A program made the position numbers and the translations under genes. Of a stretch of DNA of 64,000 nt, positions 59,701 through 63,815 are shown piece after piece. Every line of letters begins with the position of its first letter. Position 1 is the stretch's first letter. The notes beneath the pieces are model-generated. The model made no database searches. It was not told the DNA's origin and was given only the letters and a program-made list of their open reading frames with translations. The DNA is from Paramacrobiotus metropolitanus (lineage: Eukaryota > Tardigrada > Eutardigrada > Parachela > Macrobiotidae): positions 124,001-188,000 of the forward strand of contig NW_026570249.1 in the NCBI RefSeq assembly GCF_019649055.1. Direction: 5' to 3'.

Positions 59701-62469
59701 TTCCGTTTAAAGGTCACGATCGATTTCGGTCAAAACGTTTAACCTGAGAATATTTTTGGATTTTACTGAGGAATCAACTCAGATTTCCTCGAGATAAACG
59801 TTATTTATTTAGCTTTCAACTTTTATTAAAGGTCATCATTCTCGTCAAAATTTATGGTTAAGGTCAACTTCTCGTCAGTCGGTTCAGAAAATTTTCTTAG
59901 CTGGTTACGTCACGATCTTGAGTGCCGCGCGGAAAGACTCCGCCTCCTAACAAAATCTCAGCTTCTAATTGGCTGATTTCCTAGCTAACTTTAGCTACGC
60001 TACTGCTCCAATCACAGTGCGAATAACCGACCAATCAGAAACGTTGTTTTTCGAATTATAAGGCAGAGTGACGTCACGACCAAAATCGAAAATTTTCGCT
60101 AGCGCGCCGTGCGCAAAAGTACCGCCTACTTTTCTGCTCAGCTCAGAACCGACAAATGAAAATTGAGGATTTTACCTATCAGCCAATTAAAAAATTAATA
60201 ACGAATTTCTGACCTTTTCAATTCCAGAATCCGAAGATGGAGATCCTCCGCGTTATTCCGCGTCCTCCAGTGATCCTCCAGCGATTAAGCTGACTTCTCC
60301 TGGGCCAGCCGCTAACCCCTTCTGCTTCGTTTCAGCAGGACGCAGCGGTGCGTCGACCAAAAGACTTGCTGGCTGCGGGTCTTCTGTCGTGCCTTGACGT
60401 TAGCAACGACAGGGGCGCTCGACCTCCTTTTTGGGGGAGCGCGTATAATGTGTGTGCGCTCTACTCAGTAGAGACGCACCTGAAAACTCCACACCCGACA
60501 GCCAAAAGTGGCTTGCCCACTCGTGCCCCCCTTCGGGCTTCTGCCTCTTGCGGCGATCTTTCTCGGCGCTTGTGCCCCTCCAATCAAAGCTACTTCAGTA
60601 GCTTTGATCGCGTCAGAACAGTACAGCGTGCTCTACTCAGTAGAGACACACTGGTGCTGATCTGCTGTCGAGATCCAAACGCTCCTTTCGCCACCAAACC
60701 GTACGCGAGCCCTTTCTCGCGGAAACTTCTTCCACACCTCGTCAATTGGACGGGAAAACTCTCAGATTATCCTGGAGAAACACGACTCTTGCTACCATAT
60801 GAGCGTGGACCTGGTGAAGGTTCACGCGTAGGAACAGAATTGACGGAATTCTGCCTACCAAAAAGCCTAGCAATGCTATAAAAGCGCCTACGCTATAGAA
60901 AGCGAGAAATGGCGTGACTGCTAGGAATTTATGACAAGACTAAATTCGATAGAATTTCCTCTTCGACAACTTCGCATTGCTGACTGCAGCAAGCGAGGAA
61001 AATGCGCACGTAGCCGCCACACAGTGCGGGTGCGCGCAGAACACCATGCTTTCGCCACGCGTAAGGCGGGCGCGCAATGAACACACAACAGACTGCCAAG
61101 CGAGGGTGTACGCATGTACGCCTGCGCTCACAAGTTCATATACATACTGTGAAAATATAATAAAATTTGAATTATGCATAGAAAAGATCCTGTAAGCGGT
61201 GAAACAATGTAATTTCAACAAATTATTTTTTCCGCAAATCTGTAGTTATTTCGTGCAATGCTACTGTAGAAAATTAAACAATTGCAGTACGATGGGCTTT
61301 CAACTTACCCTGTCATTCAAAGTTTTGCTCACCCACAGCCGCGCTACCATGGCCAATAACAACACCGGGATACAAGTCCGTAAAATGAACGTGGCAGCTT
61401 CGTGTAAGAAAACTGACTTGACCTTATCCTCTACAGTGGAATACGGAGTTTCTACTGATAAAAAATGGGCGATGTATGAAACTATGCAAACTAACTCCGC
61501 AAAGGTATTAGTGAGAATAAGAATGCCAAATTTATCGTTTAATGCCTTCACCATAGATCGCAAGCACCGGTGATATTGCTGCAGATCTTTAACGGTTGCC
61601 ACGAGTTTTTCCGATCCAAATGTGCCGGATGTGATATGGGAATTTAGAGATTCAGCAGCTCTGGTATTTAACGCTAAAAATCCTGCTTGCAGCTGATAGC
61701 ATGCAACAATTATCAGCGCATTAGTGGTACTCCACAACAGAAATGAACACATTAGTCCACAAATATAGATGACAACTTGACCCATAAATGCGATCTCTCC
61801 CGGAAGAACATCCACCCGTTGCAGCGAGCTCCAGCTTAAAAACCCGGGCACAATTGTATTGACTTCGTTAACATTATCAGCATTGGCGCAGTACACCGAA
61901 TATCCCAAATATGCGACATAAATAAGTATGAACGTTATAACGCCAATTAGGATCCAATTAAGCTTGCAGTAGAACGACGCGGTAAAAATATCTTGAACAG
62001 TCACCTTTGCGTTGATTGACGCTCCATAAGATGTCTCTTTTGCCCGGTGCAATAACAAAACGTAGATTGCAAGCAAAGCATGGATGTTGAACAGGATTCG
62101 GTAAGCCAAAACCAGCACTGCATGACCTTCCAGGTCTTTTATATTCCCCGCGTAGGAGCGATATAGTATGTCAAGATCTATTAAGAAAAAATACCCAAAG
62201 AGTGCAAAAAGCATCCAGTGAAAAACTTTTGTGAAATACGAAATACAAGTCTCGACACTTTGTTTCGGATGAAGTTTGTCAGTTTGCGCCGTTTGTTGAA
62301 CGTCAACGGATTTATCGAAATCCAGAGACCGCTGATTCGGACAGCAATGCGTCGACCAACCAATTATTCGCCACAACAGCCTTGCCAACACCGAATTAAC
62401 TTCCTGGCTTGATTTAAGATCAGCAGGTTTATCATTCTTGTCCCATACTGGCATTATTAGAACTGTCAT
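41779..62469 (-). CDS. gustatory-receptor-like (7tm_7) chemoreceptor, intron 1 enlarged by an 18.7-kb retrotransposon
   Basis: Exon 1 (62469-61309), exon 2 (42332-42132) and exon 3 (41940-41779) join in phase 0 and give 507 residues. Exon 1 has six hydrophobic segments (LFALFGYFFLIDLDIL, AYRILFNIHALLAIYVLLL, LIGVITFILIYVAYLGY, VVIYICGLMCSFLLWS, AELVCIVSYIAHFLSV, IPVLLLAMVARLWV) and ends LNDR at a GTAAGT donor. Exon 2 has the Gr-family stretch SACGFFLVDKEHIMH. Exon 3 supplies the seventh segment GIYITCALFFYQ, in the place of the family's TYhhhhhQF ending. Without the LTR element the first intron would be about 0.27 kb, normal for this locus. The element lies on the sense strand of the gene, so premature polyadenylation or a very long intron is possible. 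Start chosen at ATG 62469; a TTG lies upstream in frame. Confidence 0.78.
42422..42425. repeat. 4-bp target-site duplication (AGTT), left copy
   Basis: AGTT at 42422-42425 and again at 61133-61136 flanks the element exactly. Four-base duplications are usual for Ty3/gypsy integrases. Confidence 0.8.
42426..42760 (-). repeat. 3' LTR (335 bp)
   Basis: Identical by eye to 60798-61132. Read on the minus strand it starts TGTGAGCG and ends CGCTCATA, an imperfect 8-base terminal inversion. On the plus strand it carries TATAAAAG at 42505-42512, antisense to the element. No clear polypurine tract lies next to it at 42761 onward. Confidence 0.95.
42761..44148 (-). other. 3' internal region of the retrotransposon, short ORFs of doubtful value
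   Basis: Open frames at 43242-43661 (139 codons, very Lys-rich), 43709-43936 and 43949-44152 have no recognisable domain. Several AAAGGTCA copies occur here, mostly in plus orientation (about 42984, 43281, 43337, 43369, 43427, 43950). Short GGCCGGTTA-type repeats lie at about 43530-43760. It may be 3' UTR. Confidence 0.45.
44149..45190 (-). CDS. extra retrotransposon ORF with a zinc-ribbon-like CxxC pair, frame-broken
   Basis: Three overlapping open segments follow each other: 45190-44966, 45044-44502 and 44505-44149, each in the -1 frame of the previous one. The first has CPDCKRN...FPCWEC, two CxxC pairs 15 residues apart, as in zinc ribbons. The second is rich in charged helix (KREAERKRLKERKKAAAEKG) and has VRRKTWLKLSPEDRVIL. 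The third is made of repeats containing ERSSDHxRxRxRxxERS. It is after integrase, where retroviruses keep env, but has no membrane segment. Function unknown. Whether it is one protein depends on whether the frame changes are real. Confidence 0.45.
44161..44345. repeat. about three tandem 60-bp units containing TGACCTTT
   Basis: Each unit has GTGACCTTTxTCGAGxATGAT, then GATGACCTTTC, then a third TGACC. Some octamer copies are changed by one base (TAACCTTT, CGACCTTT, TGACCGTT). Confidence 0.7.
45191..46084 (-). other. post-pol region with 36-bp tandem repeats
   Basis: About four units of about 36 bp (AAGTCTGRTGACCTTT...) span about 45715-45850, each with one TGACCTTT. Short open segments at 45929-45645 and 45744-45562 translate the repeats as KVIRL/KVTRL or KGHQ. 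No domain is recognised. Confidence 0.55.
46085..46654 (-). CDS. retrotransposon ORF after integrase (189 aa)
   Basis: Its ATG overlaps the stop of the pol segment (ATGA), in the -1 frame; the frame is open some 20 codons upstream, so it may be the true end of pol rather than a separate gene. It has two copies of the FEPxSAT repeat found elsewhere in the element (TFEPRSATNV, TFEPCSATNG), then a Lys-rich part and an ending RLIGVYDIMTGTWDGIKVI. No known domain. Confidence 0.5.
   Translation of the reverse strand: MKLSQEAGNLTTIEQNERSHRNGDKESAEHESKLAPTFEPRSATNVRDDLSRAKMDEPARRVAERKFQDTFEPCSATNGKNDLSRAEQIKAVKEQADQLGQRIANEIEKRKVKKTKKTPKPTPEQILRGEVQDEDEADKALLDRITKGRKQINPKVRLIGVYDIMTGTWDGIKVIRNKPANRRHFRSRR
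46651..49536 (-). CDS. pol: pol segment 2: end of reverse transcriptase, RNase H, integrase
   Basis: 961 codons open. It starts with the RT thumb region (TKCEFGMREMGFLGHILS). RNase H follows (IECDASKEGLGAILSQDG, HKALTNLL). Integrase has the HHCC zinc module (HDEKAAGH ... CQGCQ), then the DDE core: D in VYADLKGP, D in HTDRGRHF, and E in GQGQVERQM. It ends with an SH3-like C-terminal part (FKVGDRVLIRLPKD ... VDRLKPWHPP). Catalytic residues look complete. It is separated from the preceding RT segment by a -1 frame change just after YIDD, with no slippery site there. The start codon given is only the first possible one in this frame. Confidence 0.9.
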   Translation of the reverse strand: MRFRLYRRCIFAGKTWEIFMQNLRNVLQSLVDAGFTIKPTKCEFGMREMGFLGHILSENGIKMDPEKVMAVNGQKKPTTERQLRSFLGLANYYRKFILGYAQKTAHLYELLRHDKNIKRDWSAIHDQEFNDLKEALCKDPVLKKFDPTKPTVIECDASKEGLGAILSQDGHPIAYASRVLHGAEKNYGVTEWECLAVVFAVRKFKSYIDYSEFTVRTDHKALTNLLRSESNKSCMNPRLTRWALALQGHRFKIEYKPGKYCDNADALSRAPIEGPTCNEEEYDEIPNFEDYKNELNREEPPIEVWQLFVQLAEEREERLKTDMRRVMSEEKESGDMRSSINEAERSRRLTFEPRSATKIKVNRVRKEASERKDGKVTKDGQKMVDQNDLCEAEILSEYIPEECPIRLLRFPKKIEKGHKPLPRCKVIKDWNELSTAVVRIVNLQGDEEEEDDTNLQLRDKQLKDPHLAMIIDELEHLQDADKRSKFETHYQLWNGILYRVKDQKGRLERTYVVPLQMRRAIIHALHDEKAAGHLGFEKTLTAIRLRYYWDRMSTDVKNYILACQGCQFIKTPRKCPPGKLQEIKVGHPFFRVYADLKGPLLPTKKRGYKYIAVFIDQLTKYVIAEPMKTATAKEFAKIFVKHVILVHGAPHILHTDRGRHFTAEVLKKVTNVFKIKHTFGTAYHPEGQGQVERQMQTISDGLSQYLKAGNERKFNKYLPYVISAMNRAVHATTGYSAYYMLHGREMTMPEDVVTKTNVPDDYGAPDEWVETMKRNLTFSEEVAKCNIKDAYEKHAEIYNKKKSEPQFKVGDRVLIRLPKDTKQGKKENQSDFKNKYDKVWKILSFPRQNEVEVIEQDAVKEPDLRVVSVDRLKPWHPPLPVQKGQAERAASEITEKGHEIAERDPQAQAERSRQHTSEPRSVPELAEEPKEAEEPKEAEEPVKKREDDRRKRLKTLRRQSR
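49467..55259 (-). CDS. pol: pol segment 1: long N-terminal part, aspartic protease, reverse transcriptase to YIDD
   Basis: 1,930 codons open. The frame extends upstream of 55259 to the frameshift site, so it is probably expressed as gag-pol. The first 600 residues are low-complexity with many ERSP/KVT/KGH tracts. A retropepsin follows (AMLDTGAETSLI, then VQVLLGFDFL). A long acidic linker of about 1,000 residues comes next, unusual for Ty3/gypsy. RT begins near residue 1,715 (KPVKCNPARTSWK, VVLAAKKNGDGT, RFCVNYILLNKLT, MDLQSGFWQIPM, MPFGVCNGPATFQ) and reaches the catalytic FGYIDDV at about 49510-49530. There the frame changes and the ORF ends. Confidence 0.9.
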   Translation of the reverse strand: MQARTAARKGCCESNAKTRKRNPRIRESNSKSSEGAHKGQEKGLKRLPQGRKNLTERSPQKVTAGSQESNLTQPGPTERSPQKVTAGNRVDGRASTLHPGQQKVTANQESHESNVTLQGQQTQRSPQKVTARKSEATLRKTQAEISSEEDDETHHARFRKFVENTFEVDGMTVTVQRTHEGGPDRPKFLEQMAKVFQARAAEKDHGKAVTAQGAQETERSPQARVEEVKGHEGQPVQQTQESLKEKGHGEVADEPKGQESNLTLRMAQQTVKQSEGAQQVSDDSLDEANTLQQKMEWQKVAYRPNGRHGMWKPVPPPQRSPQDVRIPREAYWEEREKQDWRMRKHLEEMVKASQPKVQEYWKEKNQCDENNRQFRERIEKGELPPQYGEKVPLQRSLNGGFFMSKPERSPDLAQTPQKEKSYDMTEAIRNDNERSPPRTDGLSSQIDPTRTNNEIAKKITDWMKENDHKMVVYERSPEKKSEDDEMTFADEITQEIMTKLQEKPSKDVRNERSQYEVIAQVIKGHENAQEKGLMCEVAKVTGKEIAAKEQTNALPKSKRIEKFSDVRPDVPKRIDRWSSKGLIESKHAAPIPVKCRIRVLKLEDGNLPKRIEAYTHEVKIGNKKVMAMLDTGAETSLICQQFCERNGLQTVRLPPKKKVMIKGISGTSGFEVTHYCVAPVTLRRKTSQHSFYVRPASDDVQVLLGFDFLAKKFILIDGDDEEERETEAEDDEPKSSAKVNAGKVTELQQRNNSGQTAIPVPEAQGSNDKEQNENGENLIPVPEAQGLKKAERSKRSLKSKGTQRSPTMEQIKIMQAEALIAKKQSLVPGMEWSRLLPVPEALGTKMVGPRTEPGLMNSDERALSSEIRDQARKQLDARKTEHGAQHTFEPRDKARGRVKGRDTRARNDAAERSRRLTSEPRSADEEIEVIEISSDNSVIEIEKDDEWTDTDSGETDKRVIVRPEPRQRMPEGDNRVVSRKPREWTAEERATSCHHDWHDSDDLSIARPQERCAKCMQEMTQDDLSEWPKCNAAIARHNRQEEKEVKSIIRTLPMPELSKATYLWQCYREWLSVVKNYIISRGKWLHHWQQEADNFIPEKADKSDPWYTNPITKLDRERRRAMEENEIWEQARVDLFWEFRVNYLWKGQGRAIIFPIGLGTVVYELFDLYQACLKKGNLREWNKQWGKILEEVPIYTGEIPELRVTRKRRELGLFGYPRKKKVTFAPDPDGVEYPERGGDTWCMYETVPKNDWTTEELMANCVFIGDKRPKGHGTSAEKENGKSAEEEKSKDNGTSAEETKEKEQEVSTSAAQENGTGAEEEEPTHTAYELAQMIKELNQAFRDKENGIPVTEAKKAQMSPQEKKAASLVASLQRSLGNGEEGPPPEKNERSLNAMLEEEPERSVPKVDERSPETGEEGPPVEQAERSQNIAQADDSSEDEERDRSRARIRATRTNPRIAARNGRKSKETDKPLPEKRKAKKLSAPKDESDDLTTESEDEGVDERPIEKKSKGQELEANNSSESDSEFSSTSDNSTTSEDSGVSDLSDQEDLLDLDEDDEKNEQQEKEIIVRRIKVQKARIPEGAIKVYSDQRVKLRPNLGTRVKVKMGAHVPRNQKLMYTATPQKDNEVQPRTGVTDHNGTRFEIIIENRSKSRKTVRKGQFLGYVEHYEHLENVKVNSATVVKNILEDPEVDAKTKEELNDIIERLKLGPDLTEEQKNDVRNAFWEFWKVLPTSKKPYGDVKGVTHTIDTADAKPVKCNPARTSWKGREFITKHIEEMLQQDVIEPSDAEWSFPVVLAAKKNGDGTMGTRFCVNYILLNKLTKKNNYPLPNPDELLDACAGNKYYGKMDLQSGFWQIPMDPASKDKTTFVTQDGMFRFKRMPFGVCNGPATFQLCMDKVLSNAKRMGCVFGYIDDVSSQGRPGRSSCRT
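55283..55346 (-). promoter_or_regulatory. -1 programmed frameshift signal: slippery heptamer plus H-type pseudoknot
   Basis: In the gag frame the heptamer G GGA AAC (55346-55340) matches X XXY YYZ. After an 8-base spacer, TCAGTAGGC (55331-55323) pairs perfectly with GCCTACTGA (55314-55306). The 8-base loop contains CCGGTG (55321-55316), complementary to CACCGG at 55288-55283, with 1 nt before and 1 nt after it in the loop and 17 nt between the stems. The gag stop UAG lies inside the first stem. Pol is open in the -1 frame. Confidence 0.9.
55325..56119 (-). CDS. gag: gag segment 3: zinc knuckle and Gly/Gln-rich nucleocapsid
   Basis: 264 codons. A CCHC knuckle CQNCMYGNHYTQAC (C-x2-C-x4-H-x4-C) near the start is followed by a long Gly-Gln-rich part with tandem GQGGQGNFAGQ units and an RGRGRGG box, consistent with RNA binding. 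It ends at UAG inside the frameshift pseudoknot. The frame is open upstream of the first ATG and overlaps gag segment 2, so it probably continues that segment after a one-base change near 56198. Confidence 0.85.
   Translation of the reverse strand: MIDGWVVNNALTCQNCMYGNHYTQACSFAGTPWNQNPNRVVYEEWLMLRNNHGGWRNAIANGYVPQSRQGGRYAGQGGQGNFAGQGGQANYNNQGGQGNFGGQGNFAGQGGQWNNGGQGGQDNFGGQGNFAGQGGQGGGNGGYGPVRGGFRGRGRGRGGNRGNYGGGQWNGGGQGGQWNGAGQGGQWNNGGQGGQNFAGQGGQGNFAGQGGQGDFGGQQGGFVGGNQNGFGQQGGGFNFAPANGAGQAQGAPVQGMAQGNVQGQ
56134..56892 (-). CDS. gag: gag segment 2: capsid domain
   Basis: 252 codons. MTKFKEHFGDRDEG..., RKFEAGKETLDQFYQAIM, FLIQGCKNDSDLYKALR is the usual Ty3/gypsy capsid helical region. It then turns Gln/Ala/Gly-rich. 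In this frame the coding extends upstream through AKAWFDAEREIDDEEEAEEL, which continues segment 1 across a -1 frame change near 56970-56975 in a short G run. Confidence 0.85.
   Translation of the reverse strand: MTKFKEHFGDRDEGVNALREAMTRKFEAGKETLDQFYQAIMRFKSKRIITEKQAIGFLIQGCKNDSDLYKALRAQKFHNPMDIKEFFRTWSTGEEKYKVTRGNRVQDDCVIIRSGQIEEVANGRQNQSCSAQAPGYNTEFPPLGTQEMTFGNGRNEGQVSYATIAAIQTAVQEVTKPAIAAIQASAQQAARPKQNPQGNVQRNALNGGLGGQGMAQANPGFAGQGFNGGGGNQETSDRTVDKEIKDHDTGRE
56907..59420 (-). CDS. gag: gag segment 1: long coiled-coil N-terminal part
   Basis: 837 codons from ATG 59420. After an acidic, disordered first 250 residues there is a heptad-rich coiled coil of about 350 residues (LKQRVKELEQLLDEKEAQAF through about VKQLQQTVKQREEEIKTLKR). 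The C-terminal part (EREFRGYMRAMARKSALIDY, LLGWIRQVKETQKTYDLSDA) is the start of the capsid domain and runs into segment 2. Such a long coiled coil ahead of capsid is uncommon. Tracts ERSP, KVT and KGH mark embedded AAAGGTCA octamers. Confidence 0.85.
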   Translation of the reverse strand: MDQDTDGNEPVSSSNQRERSQGLENPYERKLKPYTRPVEHERATRAQKTFGRKDTRGSEATYQTALRETQNESSSDGNGKSSERHVGDNTVDQAKVTEERTASDGQNKDDKKAETGGMARSAEKVKEENADQVEKGSDEVSQKVTEGGGAVSSNELINEGKVKQDDLSDNSLFLHDQLEENGTSPVSSEKFYTDDEDETTIRTSFHTAMKEANLTKGMFETTLQDKLEETFEGTASGRADDREQRSPSPKTSVMNGLKQRVKELEQLLDEKEAQAFAAIRDQRNKTFEVEARLSVMEQEKVTFEDEAQQWKVRFEGQKKAAEDLRKMVEDRDAEGILTAENYGLSEEAAERSQEIAELKKERDLLQSKVKEAEKKRDESLANATKFTGKVTSLTADISKLKDDLKLREDLVNTLQTELKEMKRKHNEAESQRDQAAKELLELAEITKTEFKRLNDEIDNQKKEAKKWLKEAQRCDERVTVLEVVNKEGKTENEKQKEEIAKLSDESVGLATSVMEKDDKITELKTQLKVVEEECQARGRTLADRADRITRLEAEAEILKAAKMDLDKTLDNRASTILEQMRKVTEANNDYEKLRKDANETVKQLQQTVKQREEEIKTLKRSAKQKEGEAKQPERIESPPPRYGEVHTVEGSFHFQAPLKTGTGRSDGHDKDKVTAKAEKVTDDTELAKGHSGPIGGVNPRQQETGPRETIVYKSDHQPDNHEDPRVRQNEQERVAREEERREREYRAEYHAEAQRLRREEREFRGYMRAMARKSALIDYNGNREALLGWIRQVKETQKTYDLSDAAMMLEVANAVKGTRRHGLTRKEKLMMRKRRKS
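59421..60780 (-). other. retrotransposon 5' leader with strong hairpins
   Basis: 1.36 kb between the primer-binding site and gag. Seven AAAGGTCA octamers lie between 59530 and 60215. Perfect inverted repeats occur at 60459-60473 and 60632-60646 (CTCTACT-C-AGTAGAG, twice) and 60583-60608 (12-base arms). These could serve packaging or dimerisation, by analogy with other LTR elements. The plus-strand open frame at 60348-60881 overlaps these hairpins and is not considered a gene. Confidence 0.6.
60781..60797 (-). promoter_or_regulatory. primer-binding site
   Basis: Immediately inside the 5' LTR the minus strand reads TGGTAGCAAGAGTCGTG. It begins TGG, complementary to a tRNA CCA end, with no spacer. 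The implied tRNA 3' end (CACGACTCTTGCTACCA) resembles but does not equal initiator tRNA-Met. The exact tRNA is unknown. Confidence 0.85.
60798..61132 (-). repeat. 5' LTR (335 bp)
   Basis: Identical by eye to 42426-42760. It abuts the primer-binding site and the AGTT duplication. The plus strand has TATAAAAG at 60877-60884, pointing out of the element toward exon 1 of the receptor gene. Confidence 0.95.
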
Positions 62470-63203
62470 TTCATAAAGCCGAAGCAAAACTATGTGCTAA
62501 ACGCTACGCAAGGGGCACTTTTAGTCCCTTTTTTTCGTGTGCTCTGTAGTTATCAACAAAAACCGGCAGTCAGTACGCGAAATAATACACTGCGGGAACC
62601 CGTAATGACTAAGTCGGTAAAATTTTAGCCATTTAGTTTTATTCAAGATACACGCTTAGAATGCTATTGTTACCGATACTGCATACTGTTTGGTCACTTT
62701 CAGGTTAGTGAGGATGTACTGTAATCTACTATACTTCGAAGTACTGCTTTTCATCTACACGTACATCTGCAAACAAAGTGCTTTTAGTAGCTTTAGAACT
62801 GAAATTTGAGAAAAGCTGAGCTGTCATATCTTGTGGTTCAAGTGCTATTTGCTTTTTGACATGCTGGATACGGAATATCCATACTTTATTCCATAATTAT
62901 TTTTCCTAGAAGGGTAGCGCAGTCACACCGCCGTGTCATTTAACAAGGCATACACTGCATATCGTACGAGTTCTTGTGCTGATCGTGTCATCCTGGATTC
63001 AGGATACCGGATTTCTAACTTTATTGTTAATGCATTTTCCTTAACCCAGAATACATACTGTACACACCATCGCCGCGTCTTATCATTGCAAAATTCCGAT
63101 CAGTTGTTTTTGGTTTCTGTTTATGTATACATAGGTTGTTGCATAATACGCGTTGGTGGTTTACAATTTGGAATAACATGTAGCAGCCGGTAAAAGCGGG
63201 TCG
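62470..63203. other. intergenic
   Basis: No gene supported. Probable promoter region of the gustatory-receptor-like gene. Confidence 0.5.
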
Positions 63204-63815
63204 TCATGCGCAGAGACAGTCACCGGTTGCACATTTCTTTCCTGTTGGGCAAGCTGAGCATTTGGTTGACGAATCGGCAGACTGCCATGGGCAGTTCAAG
63301 TTTCCACCATTTCCGCTAAAATAAGTAGCTTTTAGGTAAAATAGTTTTGAGCAAAAACATGTTTTATTTTTTTACTGTCACAAATGTACTTACGGAGGGC
63401 AGTAATTGCAGACATAAGTCTTTACTGGGGCTTTCAGTGTCAAACCATTAACGGTAATATCAGTTGGGCATTCGTAGTATCCACACCCTACTTTCGCCGT
63501 GTCGGCCCACATTAACTGAAGACAAAATCTGTTTTAGCGGCAAACGGGATCATCCAACAGCTTTATGTTTAGCAAACATTAACGGGGCGGGGAACTTTTA
63601 CAAGTTCTAAGCTGCACCCTACTAGCACATTGTCCATAATTCACAATAATAATACCAATATGTGTACCGTACTTGAGTGTAGTGTCCCACTTTGGAAAAA
63701 ACGTTGTTTGCGCTGCAATATGTGAAATCTTTCACTTCGTCATACCATCCTTTAACAGCGTCGGTCCACGAATTATAACCCCAGGCAATGTTCTGACCGC
63801 AACCGCCTGAATAAT
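63204..63815 (-). CDS. CAP-superfamily (venom-allergen/CRISP-like) secreted protein, 3' exons, partial
   Basis: Exons 63815-63673, 63515-63394 and 63315-63204 join in phase and give the last 125 residues. CAP motifs are clear: GCGQNIAW, WYDEVKDFTYC, VGHYTQ at the end of one exon continuing LMWADTAKVGCGYYECP in the next, then YVCNYCPPGN. A short C-terminal cysteine-rich tail follows (LNCPW, KCSACPTGKKCATGDCLCA). The 5' exons with the signal peptide and first histidine lie beyond the right edge or in the last 185 bases, where I see none. Extracellular; molecular role unknown. Confidence 0.85.

Larger units (their letters stand above)
42426..61132 (-). mobile_element. complete 18.7-kb Ty3/gypsy-type LTR retrotransposon
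   Basis: 18,707 bases bounded by identical 335-bp LTRs and a 4-bp duplication. Order on the minus strand: LTR, primer-binding site, 1.36-kb leader, gag in three open segments, -1 frameshift signal, protease, RT, RNase H, integrase, further ORFs, LTR. The order protease-RT-RNase H-integrase defines Ty3/gypsy. It is about two to three times the usual 5-8 kb size because of the large gag, the long linker between protease and RT, and about 3.9 kb after integrase. No envelope-like gene with signal and membrane segments is seen. Identical LTRs show a recent insertion. The octamer AAAGGTCA/TGACCTTT is dispersed through the whole internal region (see findings). Confidence 0.95.

Noticed and set aside
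42761-60797. The AGGTCA words as paired hormone response elements (DR1-DR5 or inverted repeats)
   Set aside because: Spacing between neighbours is irregular, mostly 50 to several hundred bases, and orientation is mixed, so they are single half-sites and not a regular array of dimer sites.
60348-60881. Plus-strand 177-codon ORF in the retrotransposon leader
   Set aside because: It lies in hairpin-rich untranslated sequence antisense to the element, runs into the LTR, and has no domain.
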